64,000 nt of DNA from Vombatus ursinus (lineage: Eukaryota > Chordata > Mammalia > Diprotodontia > Vombatidae). The notes under the pieces were generated by a model. It worked only from the letters and a program-made list of their open reading frames with translations, searched no databases and had not been told where the DNA came from. This document shows, in pieces, positions 11,858 to 24,516 of this stretch. How positions within the stretch are numbered: position 1 is the first letter of the stretch; the number at the start of each line of letters is the position of its first letter. Position numbers and translations under genes: made by a program. The stretch spans positions 26,712,318 through 26,776,317 of the forward strand of contig NW_020954562.1 of assembly GCF_900497805.2 (NCBI RefSeq), in the 5' to 3' direction.

Positions 11858-12229
11858 TTTTTTTATTTTGTTTTTTTAATTAATTTATTTTTAGTTTTCA
11901 ACATTCACTTCCATAAGATTTTATGTTTCAAATTTTCTTCCCATTTCTCCCCTCTCCCTATCCCAAGAGAGCATGCAATTTTATATAGGCTCTACATGTA
12001 TATTCATATTAAACCTATTTTCACATTAGTTATGTTGTAAAGAAGAATTAGAACCAATGGGAGGAACTATGAGAAAGAAGAAACAAAAAAGAGAGAGAGA
12101 GAGAGCAAATAATATCATGTGAGCTGCATTAAGACTCCATAGTTCTTTTTCTGGATGTGGATAGCATTTTCTATCATGAGTCTTTTGGAATTGTCTTAGA
12201 TCGTTGCATTGCTAAGAAGAGATAAGTCT

Positions 12230-15200
12230 ATCAAAGTTAGTCATCACACAATGTGGCTGTTACTGTGTACAATGTTCTTCTGGTTCTGCTCACTTTACTC
12301 AGCATCAGTTTATTCAAGCCTTTCTAAGTTTTTCTGAAGTCTGTCTGCTCATCATTTCTTATAGTACAATAGTATTCCATTACATTCATATACCACAACT
12401 TGTTCAGCCATTCCTCAACTTATGGGCATCCCCTCAATTTCCAATTCTTTGCAACCACAAAAAGAGCTGCTATAGACATTTTTGTACATACAGGTCTTTT
12501 CCATTTTTATGATCTCTTTGAGATACAGACTTAGAAGTGGTATTGCTAAGTCGAAGGGTATGCACAGTTTTATAGCCCGTTGGGCATAATTCCAAATTGC
12601 TCTTCAGGATGGTTTGGATCAGTTCACAACTCCACTAACAATGCATTAGTGTTCCAATTTTCCCACATCTTCTCCAACACTTATCATTTTCCTGTTTTGT
12701 CAGTTAGCCAATCTGATAAGTGTGATGTGGTTACCTCAGAGTTATTTTGATTTGCATTTCTCTAATCAATAGTGATTTAGGGCATTTTTTCATGTGACTA
12801 TAGATAGCTCTAATTTCTTCATCAGAAAACTGCCTATTCATGTCCTTTGACCATTTATCAATTGGGTAATGACTTGTATTCTTATAAACTTGACTCAGTC
12901 CTCTATTTATTTTAGAAATGAGGCTTTTATCAGAGACACTGGTTGTAAAAATTCTTTCCCAGATTTCTGCTTCCCTCCTAATCTTGGTTTCATTGGCTTT
13001 GTTTGTGCAAAAAATTTTCAATTTAATGTAATCAAAATTATCCATTTTGCATTTCATAATGTTCTCTGTCTCTTGTTTGGTCATAAATTCTTCTGTTCTC
13101 CATAAATCTGACAGGTAAACTATTCCTTGCTCTCCTAGTTTGCTTATAGTATCAGCCTTTATACCTAAATTGTGTACCCATTTTGATTTTATTTTGGTAT
13201 ACATTTTAAGATGTTGGTCTATGCCTAGTTTCTGCCACACTATTTTCCACTTCTCCTAGCAATTTTTTTTCAAATAGTGATTTCTTATCCCAGAAGCTGG
13301 AGTCTTTTTGTGAAACAGTAGATTACTATAGTCATTGACTTGTGTGTCATGTATCTAACCTATTCCATTAATCTACTACTCTGTTTCTTAGTCAGTACCA
13401 AGTAGTTTTGATGATTGCAGCTTTATAATACAACTTAAAATCTGGTATGGCTGGGCCACCTTCCCTAGCATTTCTTTTAATTAATTCCCTTGATATTCTG
13501 GACCTTTTGTTCTTCCAGATGAATTTTGTCATTGTTTTTTCTAACCCTATAAAATAATTTTTTGGTATAGTTTGATTGGTATGGCACTCAATAAGTAAAT
13601 TAATTCAGGTAGAATGGTCATTTTTATTATATTAGCTCGGCCTATCCATGAGCAACTGATGTTTTTCCAATCATTTAAATCTGATTTTATTTGTATGAAA
13701 AGTGTTTTGTAATTGCATTCATATAGTTCTTGGGATTGTCTTGGCAGGTAGATTCCCAAATATTTTATGATGTCTACAATAACTTTAAATGGAATTTTTC
13801 TTTCTATCTCTTGCTGTTGGGCTTTGTTGGTAATCTATAGAAATGTCAATAATTTATGTGGGTTTATTTTATATCCTGCAACTTTGCTTATGTTGTACAT
13901 TATTTCAAGTAGTTTTTAAAGTTGATTCTCTAGGGTTCTCTAAGTATATAATCATATCATCTGCAAAGAGTGATAGCTTTGTTTCTTCTTTGCCTATTCT
14001 AATTCCTTCAATTTTTTTTCTTTTCTTATTTTTAAAGCTAAAGTTTCTGATACTATATTGACTAACAGTGATGATAACGAACAGCTTTGTTTTAACCCCG
14101 ATCTTATTAGAAATTCTTCTAGCTTATCCCCATTACATATAATGCTTGCTGAAGGTTTTAGGTAGTTGCTACTTAACATTTTAAGGAAGACTTCACTTAT
14201 TCCTATGCTCTCTAGTCTTTTTAATAGGAATGGGTGTTGTATTTTGTCAAAAGTTTTTTCTTCATCTATTGAGATTATTATATGATTTCTGTTAGTTTTG
14301 TTATTGATACAGTCAATTATGCTGATAGTTTTCCTAATATTGAACCAGTCCTGTATTCCTGGTATAAATCCTACCTGGTCACAGTGTATCATCCTTGAGA
14401 TAAGTTGGTGTAATCTCTTTGCTAATATAATTTTCTTTCTGTTTTGGTTTTTCCCAGCTTAGGTATCAGTACCATATTTGTATCATAAAGAAAAAATTTG
14501 GTAAGACTCCTTCTTCACCTATTTTCCCAAATATAGTATTGGAATTTATTGTTCTTTAAATGTTTGAGAGAATTCACTTGTAAATCCATCTGTCCCTGGA
14601 GATTTTTTCCTAGGTAGTTTATTGATGGCTTGTTCAATTTCCTTTTCTGAAATGGGGTTATTTAAGTATTTTGCTTCCTCTTCTGTTAATCTGGGCAATT
14701 TACATTTTTGTAAATATTGATCCATTTCACTAAGATTGGCACATTTATTGGAATAGAGTTGGGCAAAATAGCTCCTAATTATTCTTTTAATTTCCTCTTC
14801 ATTTGTGGTGAATTCTCCCTTTTCATTTTTGACACTAGTAATTTGGTTTTCTTCTTTTTTTAAAACAAATTAACCAAAGGTTTATATGTTTTATTGTTTT
14901 TTTTTCCATGAAACTAGCTCTTAGTCTTATTTATTAGTTCAATAGTTTCCTTAATTTCAATTTTATTAATCTCTCCTTTGGTTTTTAGTATTTCAAATTT
15001 GGCATTTAATTGGGGATGTTTAATTTGTTCTTTTTCTAGCTTCTTTAGTTGCATTCCCAATTCACTGATCTCTTCTTTCTTTTTTTTATTCATGTAAGCA
15101 TTAAGAGATATAAACTTTCCCCTAAGAACTGCTTTCACTGCATCCCATAAGTTTTGGTATGTTGTCTCATTACTATCATTCTCTTGGATGAAGTTATTGA

Positions 15201-15471
15201 TTATTTCTATGATTTGTTGTTTTACTCACTCATTCTTTAGGATTAGATTACTTAGTTTCCAATTAATTTTTAGTTTACCTTCCCATGGCTCTTTATTAGA
15301 TGTTATTTCTATTGTATCTTGATCTGAAAAGGATGCATTTAATATTTCTGCCTTTCTGCATTGGATTGTGAGGTTTTTATGCCCTAATACACCATCAGTT
15401 TTTGTGTAGGTACCATGTAGCACCGGGAAAAATGTATATTTCTTTCTATCCCTGTTCAATTTTCTCCAGAG
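12230..15471 (-). pseudogene. Outer L1 ORF2 (reverse transcriptase and C-terminal part), dead
   Basis: This is the main part of ORF2 of the minus-strand L1: the end of the endonuclease domain, the reverse transcriptase and the C-terminal region. Readable pieces include DQVGFIPGIQDWFNIRKTIS and the block from about 14392 to 13994 with '[20 protein letters not shown]', an RT motif near the first catalytic region. The C-terminal piece at 12731-13240 reads MWQKLGIDQHLKMYTKIKSK through SKDMNRQFSDEEIRAIYSHM and KKCPKSLLIREMQIK, which is highly typical of mammalian L1. Frames change several times and stops are present, so no active protein can be made. Its 5' part continues at 22301-22833 beyond the inner L1. 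Confidence 0.85.
15459..15471. repeat. Target-site duplication, left copy, of the inner L1
   Basis: ATTTTCTCCAGAG, repeated exactly at 22288-22300. The bases beyond each copy rejoin to make continuous L1 ORF2. Confidence 0.9.
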
Positions 15472-16444
15472 CTTGTTTCTGCTTCCGGGAGCCAAGATGG
15501 CAGAGTAAAAAGGTAGTCGCTCTCACCCTCCCCTATCAACCTCTGAAAACCCAGAAAATATCACCCCAGAAAAAACCCTGGAACAGCTGAACCAGAAGAA
15601 AGACAGGGTGCAGCAGTGTAGTAGCCCAGGTAGCTAGAGGGATTAATGGGAAAGGCCCCTCTTACCCTGGGGAAAGGGGAGCAGTATGGAACTGGGAGTC
15701 ACCCAGCCAGCTAGTAAAAGACCCACTTCAGCACACCAAGAGGAGATTCTGGTGCCTTGGCATTCTACAGCAAACGGGTCTCCCAGTCCTCAGCAAAAAT
15801 AAGGGAAGCAGCACTACAAAGGGCCTCAGGTGGATAAGCACCCTGCAGCATTCATCTGAAAGGAGCTGAAGAAAGCAACCTGGAGTTGCCTGAAAGTTCC
15901 AGCCTTGTTGATTCCAGCCCAACACCAGGTAAGCTGTCAGAAACTTACAGCCTCCAACTGCCAAGCAGGAGGAGATCCCGAAGCCCAGGTGGTCGAGCAG
16001 GCAAATACCAACAGCTGGACCTCTGAGTGCCTCAGTGAGGACGGGGAACCGGTGGAAACCAGCTCAGAAAACCACCAGGTGCCTGGGCATTCTACAGCAA
16101 AGGAGTCTCCCAGTGCTTCAAAAGAACTAAGGAAGGCAGCACTGCAAGGGGCCCCAGGCAGATAAACACCCTGCAGCACCCATCTAAAAGGAGCTGAACA
16201 AAGCTAAAGGAAAGGAAAAGCAGGCAACCTAGATTTGCCTGAAAGTCCCAGCCTTGCTGATTCCAGCCCAACACCAGGTAAGCTGCCACAACCCTACAGC
16301 CTCCAATTGCCAACATAAGAGACCCCAGCACAAAAAGCCAGGGACCAAGACCTAGGCTCCCAACACAAGAAGCTTGGGTCAGTGCCCTCTGCTCCCCAGC
16401 AGGAGAGCATAATCTCTTTAAAGGCCAAGGAATAAAGAAACACC
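15472..16444 (+). promoter_or_regulatory. L1 5' UTR with two tandem-like monomers
   Basis: It starts with CTTCCGGGAGCCAAGATGGC, a GC-rich opening of the kind that carries internal promoter activity in L1. Two related units lie at about 15722-15966 and 16058-16312. Both contain CATTCTACAGCAAA, a 'GGCAGCACT...CCTGCAGCA' block, 'GAAAGT(T/C)CCAGCCTTG' and 'GATTCCAGCCCAACACCAGG'. Matching points are 327 bp apart. The layout resembles monomer-based L1 promoters known from mouse, but whether it works here is inference. Confidence 0.65.
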
Positions 16445-17474
16445 ATGAGTAAAAAGAAATGTACAATAGATTCATATTATGAGAAGAGTGAAGATCAAGG
16501 CAGAAATTCTGAAGAGGACAACATTGTCAACAAACCCACATCTGCAACATCAAAAGGGAATATGAATTGATCTGAAGCCCAAAAAGCCTTATTAGAAGAA
16601 CTCAAGAAGGATTTTAAAAGTCAAATGAGAGAGGTAGAAGAGTCCTTAAAAAGTACAATTGGTCAATTGGAAAAAAAGAACATGAAGAAAACAAGTCCCT
16701 AAAAAACACAATTGGCCAACTGGAAAAAAAGTAAACTGAAGAAAACAAATCCCTTAAAAATACAATTGACCAATTGAAGAAGAAAGTACAAAATCTAACT
16801 GAAGAAAACATTGTTAAAAATTAGAATTGAACAAATGGAAACTAATGACCCTATGAGAGAGCAAGAATCAGTCAAACAGAAACAAAAAAATGGAAAAATA
16901 GATGAAAACGTAAAATACTTCATGGGTAAAACAACTGACCTGGAAAATCTATCCAGGAGAGACAATTTAAAAATTATAGGCCTACCTGAAAATCATGATG
17001 AAAAAAAGAGCTGGACAATATCCTTCAGGAAATCATAAAGGAAAACTGCCCTGAAGTCCTAAAACCAGAAGGCAAAATAACTATAGAAAGAATCCACCAC
17101 TCCCTGCCTGAAAGAGATCCCAAATTAAAAACACCAAGGTATATAATAGCTAAACTCCAAAATTACCAGATTAAAGAGAAAATACTGTAAGCAGCCAGAA
17201 AGAAACAATTTAAATATCACGAAACCACAGTCAGGATTACACAGGACCTTGTAGCCTCTACATTAAAAGACCATGGGGCATGGAACATGATATTCCGTAA
17301 GGCAAAGGAGCTTGGAATGCAGCCAAGGATTAACTACCCAGCAAAAATGAGCATGATTTTTCAGGAAAGGAGATGGATATTCAGAGAAATAGGGGACTTC
17401 CAAACCTTCCTGATAAAAAGACCAGAGCTCAACAAAAATTTGATCTTCAAATACGAGATTCAAGAGAGACATAA
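16445..17474 (+). pseudogene. Inner L1 ORF1 (RNA-binding chaperone), broken
   Basis: L1 ORF1 encodes the trimeric coiled-coil RNA-binding protein that coats L1 RNA. The start is ATG at 16445 in the context CACCATGAG, giving MSKKKCTIDSYYEKSEDQ, which aligns with the start of the other two L1 copies here. Next comes a coiled-coil stretch rich in E, K and L (repeated 'SLKSTIGQLEKK'-like units), then the RRM-like segment SRRDNLKIIGLPENHD at about 16945-17000, then the C-terminal domain with RKKQFKYHETTVRITQDL and NYPAKMSMIFQERRWIFRE. The natural end is at 17474, after D-S-R-E-T, matching D-S-R-E-A in the other copies. A tryptophan codon has become TGA near 16568 (MN*SEAQK), and the reading frame shifts at least twice. 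Confidence 0.85.
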
Positions 17475-18084
17475 AAAGGGAGATGGGACAGAAAGATACA
17501 ATATGTTGTTAATAAGGACAAAATGTTTACATCCCTACAAGGGAAGATGACACTTGCAACTCTTGAGAATTGTAGTGTTATTACACCATGTTAAAGGAGT
17601 ATACATAAAGGGGGTAGATATGTTGACTTTGATGTAATGATAAAAAAAATCTAATCAAGTGGGTTAAATGGATCCAAGTAAGTGGATTAGTCTGAGCTAA
17701 GAAAATGTACTGAGAAAGAAGGAGGCAAACAAGGTTAAATTACATTACAGGATAAGACACAAAAACCTACTAGAGCAGAGGTAAAGAAGGGAGGGGGATG
17801 AGCATTGTTTGAACCTTACTCTCATCAGATTTGGCTCAAGAAGGGAATAACATAATCAGTTAGGTATAGAAATCTAACTTGCACTATAGGCAGTAGGAGG
17901 GAAAAGGGGAAAGAAAAAGGAGGGGGGATAGAAGGGAGGGAAGAAGCAGTAAGGGTAAAGGGGAAGAAAAGAGAAAGGGATAATAGAAGGGAGGTGGGAC
18001 TGAAGGAGGCAGTGGTCAAAAGCGAAACAGTAGTGGGGGGGGAAAGGAGAAAGGAAAAAGAAAAGCATAAACAGGGGGGAAAGG
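17475..18084 (+). other. L1 inter-ORF spacer, purine-rich
   Basis: About 600 bp, long for a mammalian L1. The part at 17885-18080 is almost all purine (GGGAAAAGGGGAAAG and similar). The same purine-rich spacer occurs in the outer L1 (minus strand, 22855-23100) and in the half-L1 (53640-53960), so it belongs to this L1 lineage. Confidence 0.6.
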
Positions 18085-21000
18085 ATGGAGAAAAAGACAC
18101 AGATAGTAATCATAACTGTGAATGTAAATGGGATGAACTCTCCCATAAAATGGAAGTGTGTAGCAGAATGGATTAAAAACCATAATCCTACAATGTATAG
18201 TTTACAGGAAACACATTTGAAAAAGAGTGACACATACAGGGTAAAGGTAAAAGGCTGAAGCAAAATATATTATGCTTCAGCTGAAGTAAAAAAATTAGGG
18301 GTAGCAATCCTGATCTCAGACAAAGAAAAAGCAGAAATAGAGTTTATCAAAAGAGATAAGGAAGGAAACTACATCCTACTAAAAGGCACCATAGACAATG
18401 AAGTAATATCGTTACTAAACATATATGCACCAAATGGTATAGCATCCATATTCTTAGAGGAGAAGTTCAGGTAGTTACAGGAAGAAATAGACAACAAAAC
18501 TATACTAGTGGGGGGCCTCAACCTCCCCCTCTCTGAACTAGATAAATCTAACCACAAAATAAACAAGAAAGAAGTTAAGGAGGTGAATGGAACATTAGAA
18601 AAGTTAGGTATGATAGACCTCTGGAGAAAATTGAATGGGGATCGAAAGGAATACACTTTTTTCTCAATGGTACATGACACATACACAAAGATTGACCATG
18701 TACTAGGGCATAAAAAACTCACAATCCAATGCAGAAAGGCAGAAATATTAAATGCATCCTCTTCATATCATGATGCAATAAAAATTATATGTAATAAAGG
18801 ACCATAGAAAGATAGACTAAAAATGATTTTAAACTAAATAATCTAATCCTAAAAAATGATTGGGTCAAACAACAAATCATAGAAACAATCAATAATTTCA
18901 TTCAAGAGAATGACAATAATGAGACAACATACCAAAACTTATGGGATGCAGCAAAAGCAGTTCTGAGGGAAAGTTTCATATCTCTAAATGCCTACATGAA
19001 TACAATAGAGAAAGAGGAGATCAATGAATACAACTAAAAAACTAGAAAAAGAACAAATTAAAAATCCTCAATTAAACACCAAATTAGAAATATTGAAAAC
19101 CAAAGGAAAAATTAACAAAATTGAAATTAAGAAAACTATTGAACTAATAAATAAAACTAAGAGCTGGTTTTATGAAAAAAAAAACTAGTAAAATAGATAA
19201 ACCTTTGGTTAATCTAATTTAAAAAAAGAAAGAAGAAAACCAAATTACTAGTATCAAGAATGAAAAGGGTGAAGCTATCACCAAGGAAGAGGAAATTAAA
19301 ACAACAATTAGGAATTATTTTGCCCAACTATATGCCAACAAATTTGACAATCTTAGTGAAATGGATCAATATTTACAAAAATATAAATTGCCCAGCTTAA
19401 CAGAAGAGGAAGTAAAATACTTAAATAACCCCATCTCAGAAAAAGAAATTGAACAAGCCATTGATGAACTCCCTAGAAAAAAATCTCCAGGGCCAGATGG
19501 ATTTATATGCGAATTCTATCAAACATTTAAAGAACAATTAATTCCAATACTATATAGACTATTTGGTAAAATAGGTGAAGAAGGAGTCTTACCAAATACT
19601 TTTTATGATACAAATATGGTGCTGATACCTAAATCAGGAAGAGTCAAAACAGAGAAAGAAAATTATAGACCAATTTCTCTAATGAATATAGATGCAAACA
19701 TTTTAAACAAAATATTAGCAAGCAGATTACAGTAACTTATTACAAGAATAATACACTATGACCTGGTAGGATTTATACCAGGAATGCAGGCTGGTTCAAT
19801 ATAAGGAAAACTATCAGCATAATTCATCATATCAACACCAAAACTAACAGATGATCATCTCAATAGATGCAGAAAAAGCTTTTGGCAAAATACAACACCC
19901 ATTCCTATTAAAAGCACTAGAGAGCATAGGTGTAAATGGAGTCTTCCTTAAAATAATAAATAGCATCTATCTAAAACCTTCAACAAGCATAATATGTAAT
20001 GGGGACAAGCTAGAAGCATTTCCAATATGATCAGGGGTGAAACAAGGATGTCCATTATCACCACTGTTATTCAACATTGTACTGGAAACATTAGCTTTAG
20101 CAATAAGAGAAGAAAAAGACTTTGAAGGTATTAGAATAGTCAAAGAAGAAACAAAGCTATCACTCTTTGCAGATGACATGATGTTATACTTAGAGAATCC
20201 CAGAGAATCAAGTAAAAAACTACTTGAAATAATAAACAACTTTAGCAAAGTTGCAGGCTATAAAATAAACCCACATAAATCATCAGCATTTCTATATATT
20301 ACCAACAAAGCCCAACAGCAAGAGTTAGAAAGAGAAATTCCACTTAAAGTTACTGCAGACATTGTAAAATATTTAGGAGTCTACCTCCCGAAACAAACCC
20401 AGGAACTCTATGAGCACAATTACAAAACACTTTTCACGCAAATAAAGTCAGATCTAAATAACTGGAAAAACATCAGTTGCTCATGGGTAGGCCGAGCTAA
20501 TATAATAAAAATGACATTTCTACCTAAGCTAATTTACTTATTCAGTGCCATACCAATCAAACTACCAAAAGATTATTTTATAGAGTTAGAAAAAACAAGA
20601 TTCATTTGGAAGAACAAAAGGTCCAGAATATCAAGAGAACTAATGAAAAGAAATGCAGGGGAAGGTGGCCTAGCCATTCCAGATCTTAAATTGTATTATA
20701 AAGCAGCAATCATCAAAATTGCTTGGTATTGACTAAGAAATAGAGTGGCAGATCAGTGGAATAGGTTAAATACGCAAGACACAGTCGTCAATGACTATAG
20801 TAATCTATTATTTGATAAACCCAAAGACCCTAGCTTCTGCGATAGGAACCCACTCTTTGAAAAAAACTGCTGGGAAAACTGGAAAAGAGTATGGCAGAAA
20901 CTAGGCATAGACCAAAATCTCACACCATATACCAAAATAAAGTCAAAATGGGTACATGATTTAGATATAAAGACTGATACTATAAGCAAACTGGGAGAGC

Positions 21001-21892
21001 AAGGAAAGTTTACCTGTCAGATCTATGGAGAACAGAAGAATTTATGACCAAACAGGAGATAGAGAACATTATGAAAAGCAAAATAGATAATTTTGTTTAT
21101 ATTAAATTGAAAAGTTTTTGCACAAACAAAGCCAATGCAACTAAGATTAGAAGGAAGGTAGAAAATTGGGAAAAATTTTTTACAACCAACCTCTCTGATA
21201 AGTGTCTCATTTCTAAAATATATAGAAAATTAAGTCAAATTTGTAAGAATACAAGCCATTCCTCAATTGATAAATGGTCAAAGGATATGAACAGACAGTT
21301 CTCAGATGAAGAAATTAAAGCCATCTATAGTCATATGAAGAAATGCTCTAAATCACTATTGATTAGAGAAATGCAAATCAAAACAACTCTGAGGTACCAC
21401 ATCACACCTATCAGATTGGCCAACATGACAAAACAGGAAAATGATAAATGTTGGAGAAGAAGTGGGAAAATTGGAACACTAATGCGTTGTTGGTGGAGTT
21501 GTGAAATGATCCTACCATTTCGGAGAGCAATTTGGAACTAGGCCCAAAGGGCTATAAAAATGTGCATACCCTTTGACCCAGTAATAGCACTTCTAGGGCT
21601 ATATCCCAAAGAGATCACACAAATGGGAAAAGGACCCACATGTACAAAAATATTCATAGCAGCTCTTTTTGTGGGGGCAAAGAATTGGAAAATGAGAGGA
21701 TGCCTGTCAATTTGGGAATGACTGAGCAAGCTGTGGTATGTGAATGTGATGGAATACTATTGTGCTATAAGAAATGATGAACAGGATGACTTCAGAAAAA
21801 CCTGAAAAGACTTGTATGGTCTGATGCTGAGTGAAGTGAGCAGAACCAAGAGAATGTTGTACACAATAGCATCCACATTGTGTGATGACTAA
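18085..21892 (+). pseudogene. Inner L1 ORF2 (endonuclease and reverse transcriptase), broken
   Basis: L1 ORF2 nicks target DNA and reverse-transcribes the L1 RNA. The start at 18085 gives MEKKTQIVIITVNVNGMNSP, the typical AP-endonuclease opening. Endonuclease: LQETHLKKSD is present, but the usual GDFN motif reads V-G-G-L-N at about 18508-18525, so a catalytic residue is changed. Reverse transcriptase: [48 protein letters not shown] and the catalytic FADD (20165-20176) are readable. C-terminal part: SKDMNRQFSDEEIKAIYSHM and KKCSKSLLIREMQIK. The zinc knuckle reads CWRRSGKIGTLMRCWWSC, with two of its usual ligands replaced. In-frame stops are visible (for example V-K-G-stop near 18258 and E-K-F-R-stop near 18474), with at least three frame changes. 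Confidence 0.88.
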
Positions 21893-22287
21893 TATTGATA
21901 AACTTAACCCTTCCTGGCAATACAAGGATCTAAGACATCTTCAGAGGCCTTGTGATGAAAAATGCTACCCACATCCAAAGAAAGAATTGTTATTTTTTTC
22001 TCTTCTGTTGAGTTTTGTTTCCTCTTTCTAATGGTTCCTCCTATTGTTTTTAATTTTTACTTACAACATCACTAATGTGAAAATATGTTTAATATGAATG
22101 TAAATGTATAGCCTATATCAGATTGTTCACCGTCTTGGGGACGGTGGTGGGGAGGAAGGGAGAGAAAAATGTTAAACTCAAAAGCATATGGAAGTGATTA
22201 TTGATAAATCAAAATAAATTAATAAAAATACATAAAAAAGAAAAAATAATAAAAAATTAAAAAAAGAATTAAACCCAGAAAAAAAAC

Positions 22288-22300
22288 ATTTTCTCCAGAG
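22288..22300. repeat. Target-site duplication, right copy, of the inner L1
   Basis: ATTTTCTCCAGAG, identical to 15459-15471. Confidence 0.9.
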
Positions 22301-22833
22301 TCCTAGTATATCTAACTTTTCTAAAATTCTATTCACTTCCTTAACATCTTTCTTGTTTATTTTGTGGTTAGATTTATCTAGTTCAGAGAGGGGGAGGTTG
22401 AGGTCCCCACTAGTATAGTTTTCCTGTCTATTTCTTCCTGTAACTCCCTGAACTTCTCCTCTAAGAATCTGGATGCTATACCACTTGGTGCATACAGTTT
22501 AGTAATGATATTAGTTCAGTCTATGGTGCCTTTTAGCAGGATGTAGTTTCCTTCCTTATCTCTTTTAATAAAATCTATTTTTGCTTTTGCTTTGTCTGAA
22601 ATCGGGAGTGCTACCTCTGCTTTTTTTTTTACTTCAGTTGAAGCATAATATATTCTACTCCAGCCTTTTACCTTTACCCTGTGTGTATCCTTTTGTTTCA
22701 AATGTGATTCTTGTAAACAACATATTGTAAGATTATGGTTTTTAATCCATTCTTCTAGCCATTTCTGTTTTATAGGAGAGTTCATTCCATTCACATTCAC
22801 AGCTATGATTACAATCTGTGTCTTCCTCTCCAT
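22301..22833 (-). pseudogene. Outer L1 ORF2, N-terminal endonuclease part
   Basis: It begins at 22833 on the minus strand with MERKTQIVIIAVNVNGMNSP, then KNHNLTICCLQESHLKQKD, WSRIYYASTEVKKKAEVALP and KRDKEGNYILLKGTID, which is the L1 endonuclease domain. It is in frame for about 105 codons, then degraded, and is cut from the rest of ORF2 by the inner L1. Confidence 0.85.
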
Positions 22834-23450
22834 CCTATTCCCCTTAACCTTGTTTATGCTTTTCTTTCTCCTTTCTCCCTTTCCCTCCTCACTAGAGTTT
22901 TGCCTTTGACTGCTGCCTCCCTCAATCTGCCTTCCCTTCTATCTTCCCCCTCCCTTTTCTTTCCCTTTTCCCCTACTTCTTCTTCTCTTCCTTCTATCCA
23001 CCACCCTCCCTTTTTTCCCTCCTTTCCCCTCCTACTTCCTATAGGGCAAGTTAGATTTCTATACCTGAGTATGTCATTCTCTCCTTGAGCCAAATCTGAT
23101 GAGAATAACATTCAAACAATGCTCATCTCCCTCCCTTATTTCCCTCTACTGTCATAGGTCTTTGTGCCTCTTCATGTGAAGTAATTTACCCTTTTCTGCC
23201 TCCTCTTTTCCTCTTCTCCCATTACAATCCCTTTTTACCATTTAATTAGGTTTTTTATCATCACATCAAAGTCAACTTATACCCATACCCTCTGTTTATG
23301 TATGTCCCTTCTAAATGTCATAATAAAGATAAAGTTCTCAAGAGTTACAAGTATTATCTTCCTGTGTAAAGATGTAATTGAATTACATGTATTGAATTGA
23401 AAATACGTATTGAATAACATGTTTTTTTTTCCCCTTTCCCATTTACCTTT

Positions 23451-24516
23451 TTATGCTTCTCTTGAGTCTTGTATTTGAAGATCAAATTTTCTGTTGAGCT
23501 CTGGTCTTTTCATCAGGGAGGTTTGGAAGTCCCCTATTTCATTGAATGTCCATCTCCTCCCCTGAAAGATTATGCTCAATTTTGCTGGGTAGTTGATCCT
23601 TGATTGTAATCCAAGCTCCTTCGCCTTACAGAATATCATATTCCAAGCCCTCTAACCTTTTAATGTAGAAGCTGCAAGGTCCTGCATAATCCTGACTGTG
23701 GTTCCATGATATTTAAATTGTATCTAACTGCTTGTAGTATTTCCTCCTTGACCTGATAATTCTGGAATTTGGCTACAATATTCCTTGGCATTTTCAATTT
23801 GGGATCTCTTTCAGGAGGTGAATTCTTTTGATAACTATTTTATTATCTGGTTCTGGGATTTCAGAGCAGTTTTCCTTAACGATTTCTTGTAAGATGCTGT
23901 CCAGGCTCTTTTTTCAATCAGAGCTTTCAGGTAGACCAATAATTCTTAAATTATCTCTCCTGGATCTATTTTCCAGGTCAGTTGTTTTTCCAATGAAGTA
24001 TTTTACATTTTCTTCTATTTTTCATATTTTTTTATTTTATTTGACTGGTTTTTGATGTCTGCATAGAGTCATTAGATTCCACTTGCCCAAATCTAATTTT
24101 TAATGAATCGTTTTCTTCAGTTAGCTTTTGTACCTCCTTTTCCATTTGACCAATTCTACTTCTTAAGGAGTTGTTTTCTTCAGTGTACTTTTTTTCTTTC
24201 ATTTTGATAATTTTATTTTTAAAGGAATTGTTTTCAACAGTCAATTTTTGTCTTTCCTTTTCCAAGTTGTTGAATCTCTCTTGCATACCTCTCATTTCTT
24301 TTCCCACTTTTTCTTCTACTTCTCTTGACTTTTAAAATCTTTCTTGAACTCTTCCAAGAAGACTTTTTGGGCTTCAGACCAGTTCATATTCCCTGTTGAG
24401 GTTTTGTATGTGGGTATATTGACAATGTTGTCCTCTTCTGAATCTGTGTTTTGATCTTTCCTGTCACCATAATAATTCTCTATGGTCAGTGTTTTACCTT
24501 GTTGCTTTTTGCTCAT
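23451..24516 (-). pseudogene. Outer L1 ORF1, broken
   Basis: The start at 24516 gives MSKKQQGKTLTIENYYGDRK, then GNMNWSEAQKVFLEEFKKDF. A coiled coil of repeated 'EENNSLRSRIGQMEKEVQKL' units follows at about 24300-24030. The RRM region lies near 23960-23880, and the C-terminal domain (NYPAKLSIIFQGRRWTFNEI) at 23451-23639 ends D-S-R-E-A-stop. Frames shift between the pieces. It is an RNA-binding chaperone of the L1 particle by family. Confidence 0.82.

Larger units (their letters stand above)
15472..22287 (+). mobile_element. Full-length marsupial L1, plus strand, inserted in the outer L1
   Basis: About 6.8 kb with all parts: 5' UTR (15472-16444), ORF1 (16445-17474), spacer, ORF2 (18085 to about 21892), 3' UTR and a degenerate A-rich tail (about 22200-22287). 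The exact 13-bp target duplication and the longer readable frames make it younger than the outer L1. It still carries several frame breaks in both ORFs, so it is not active. Confidence 0.9.
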
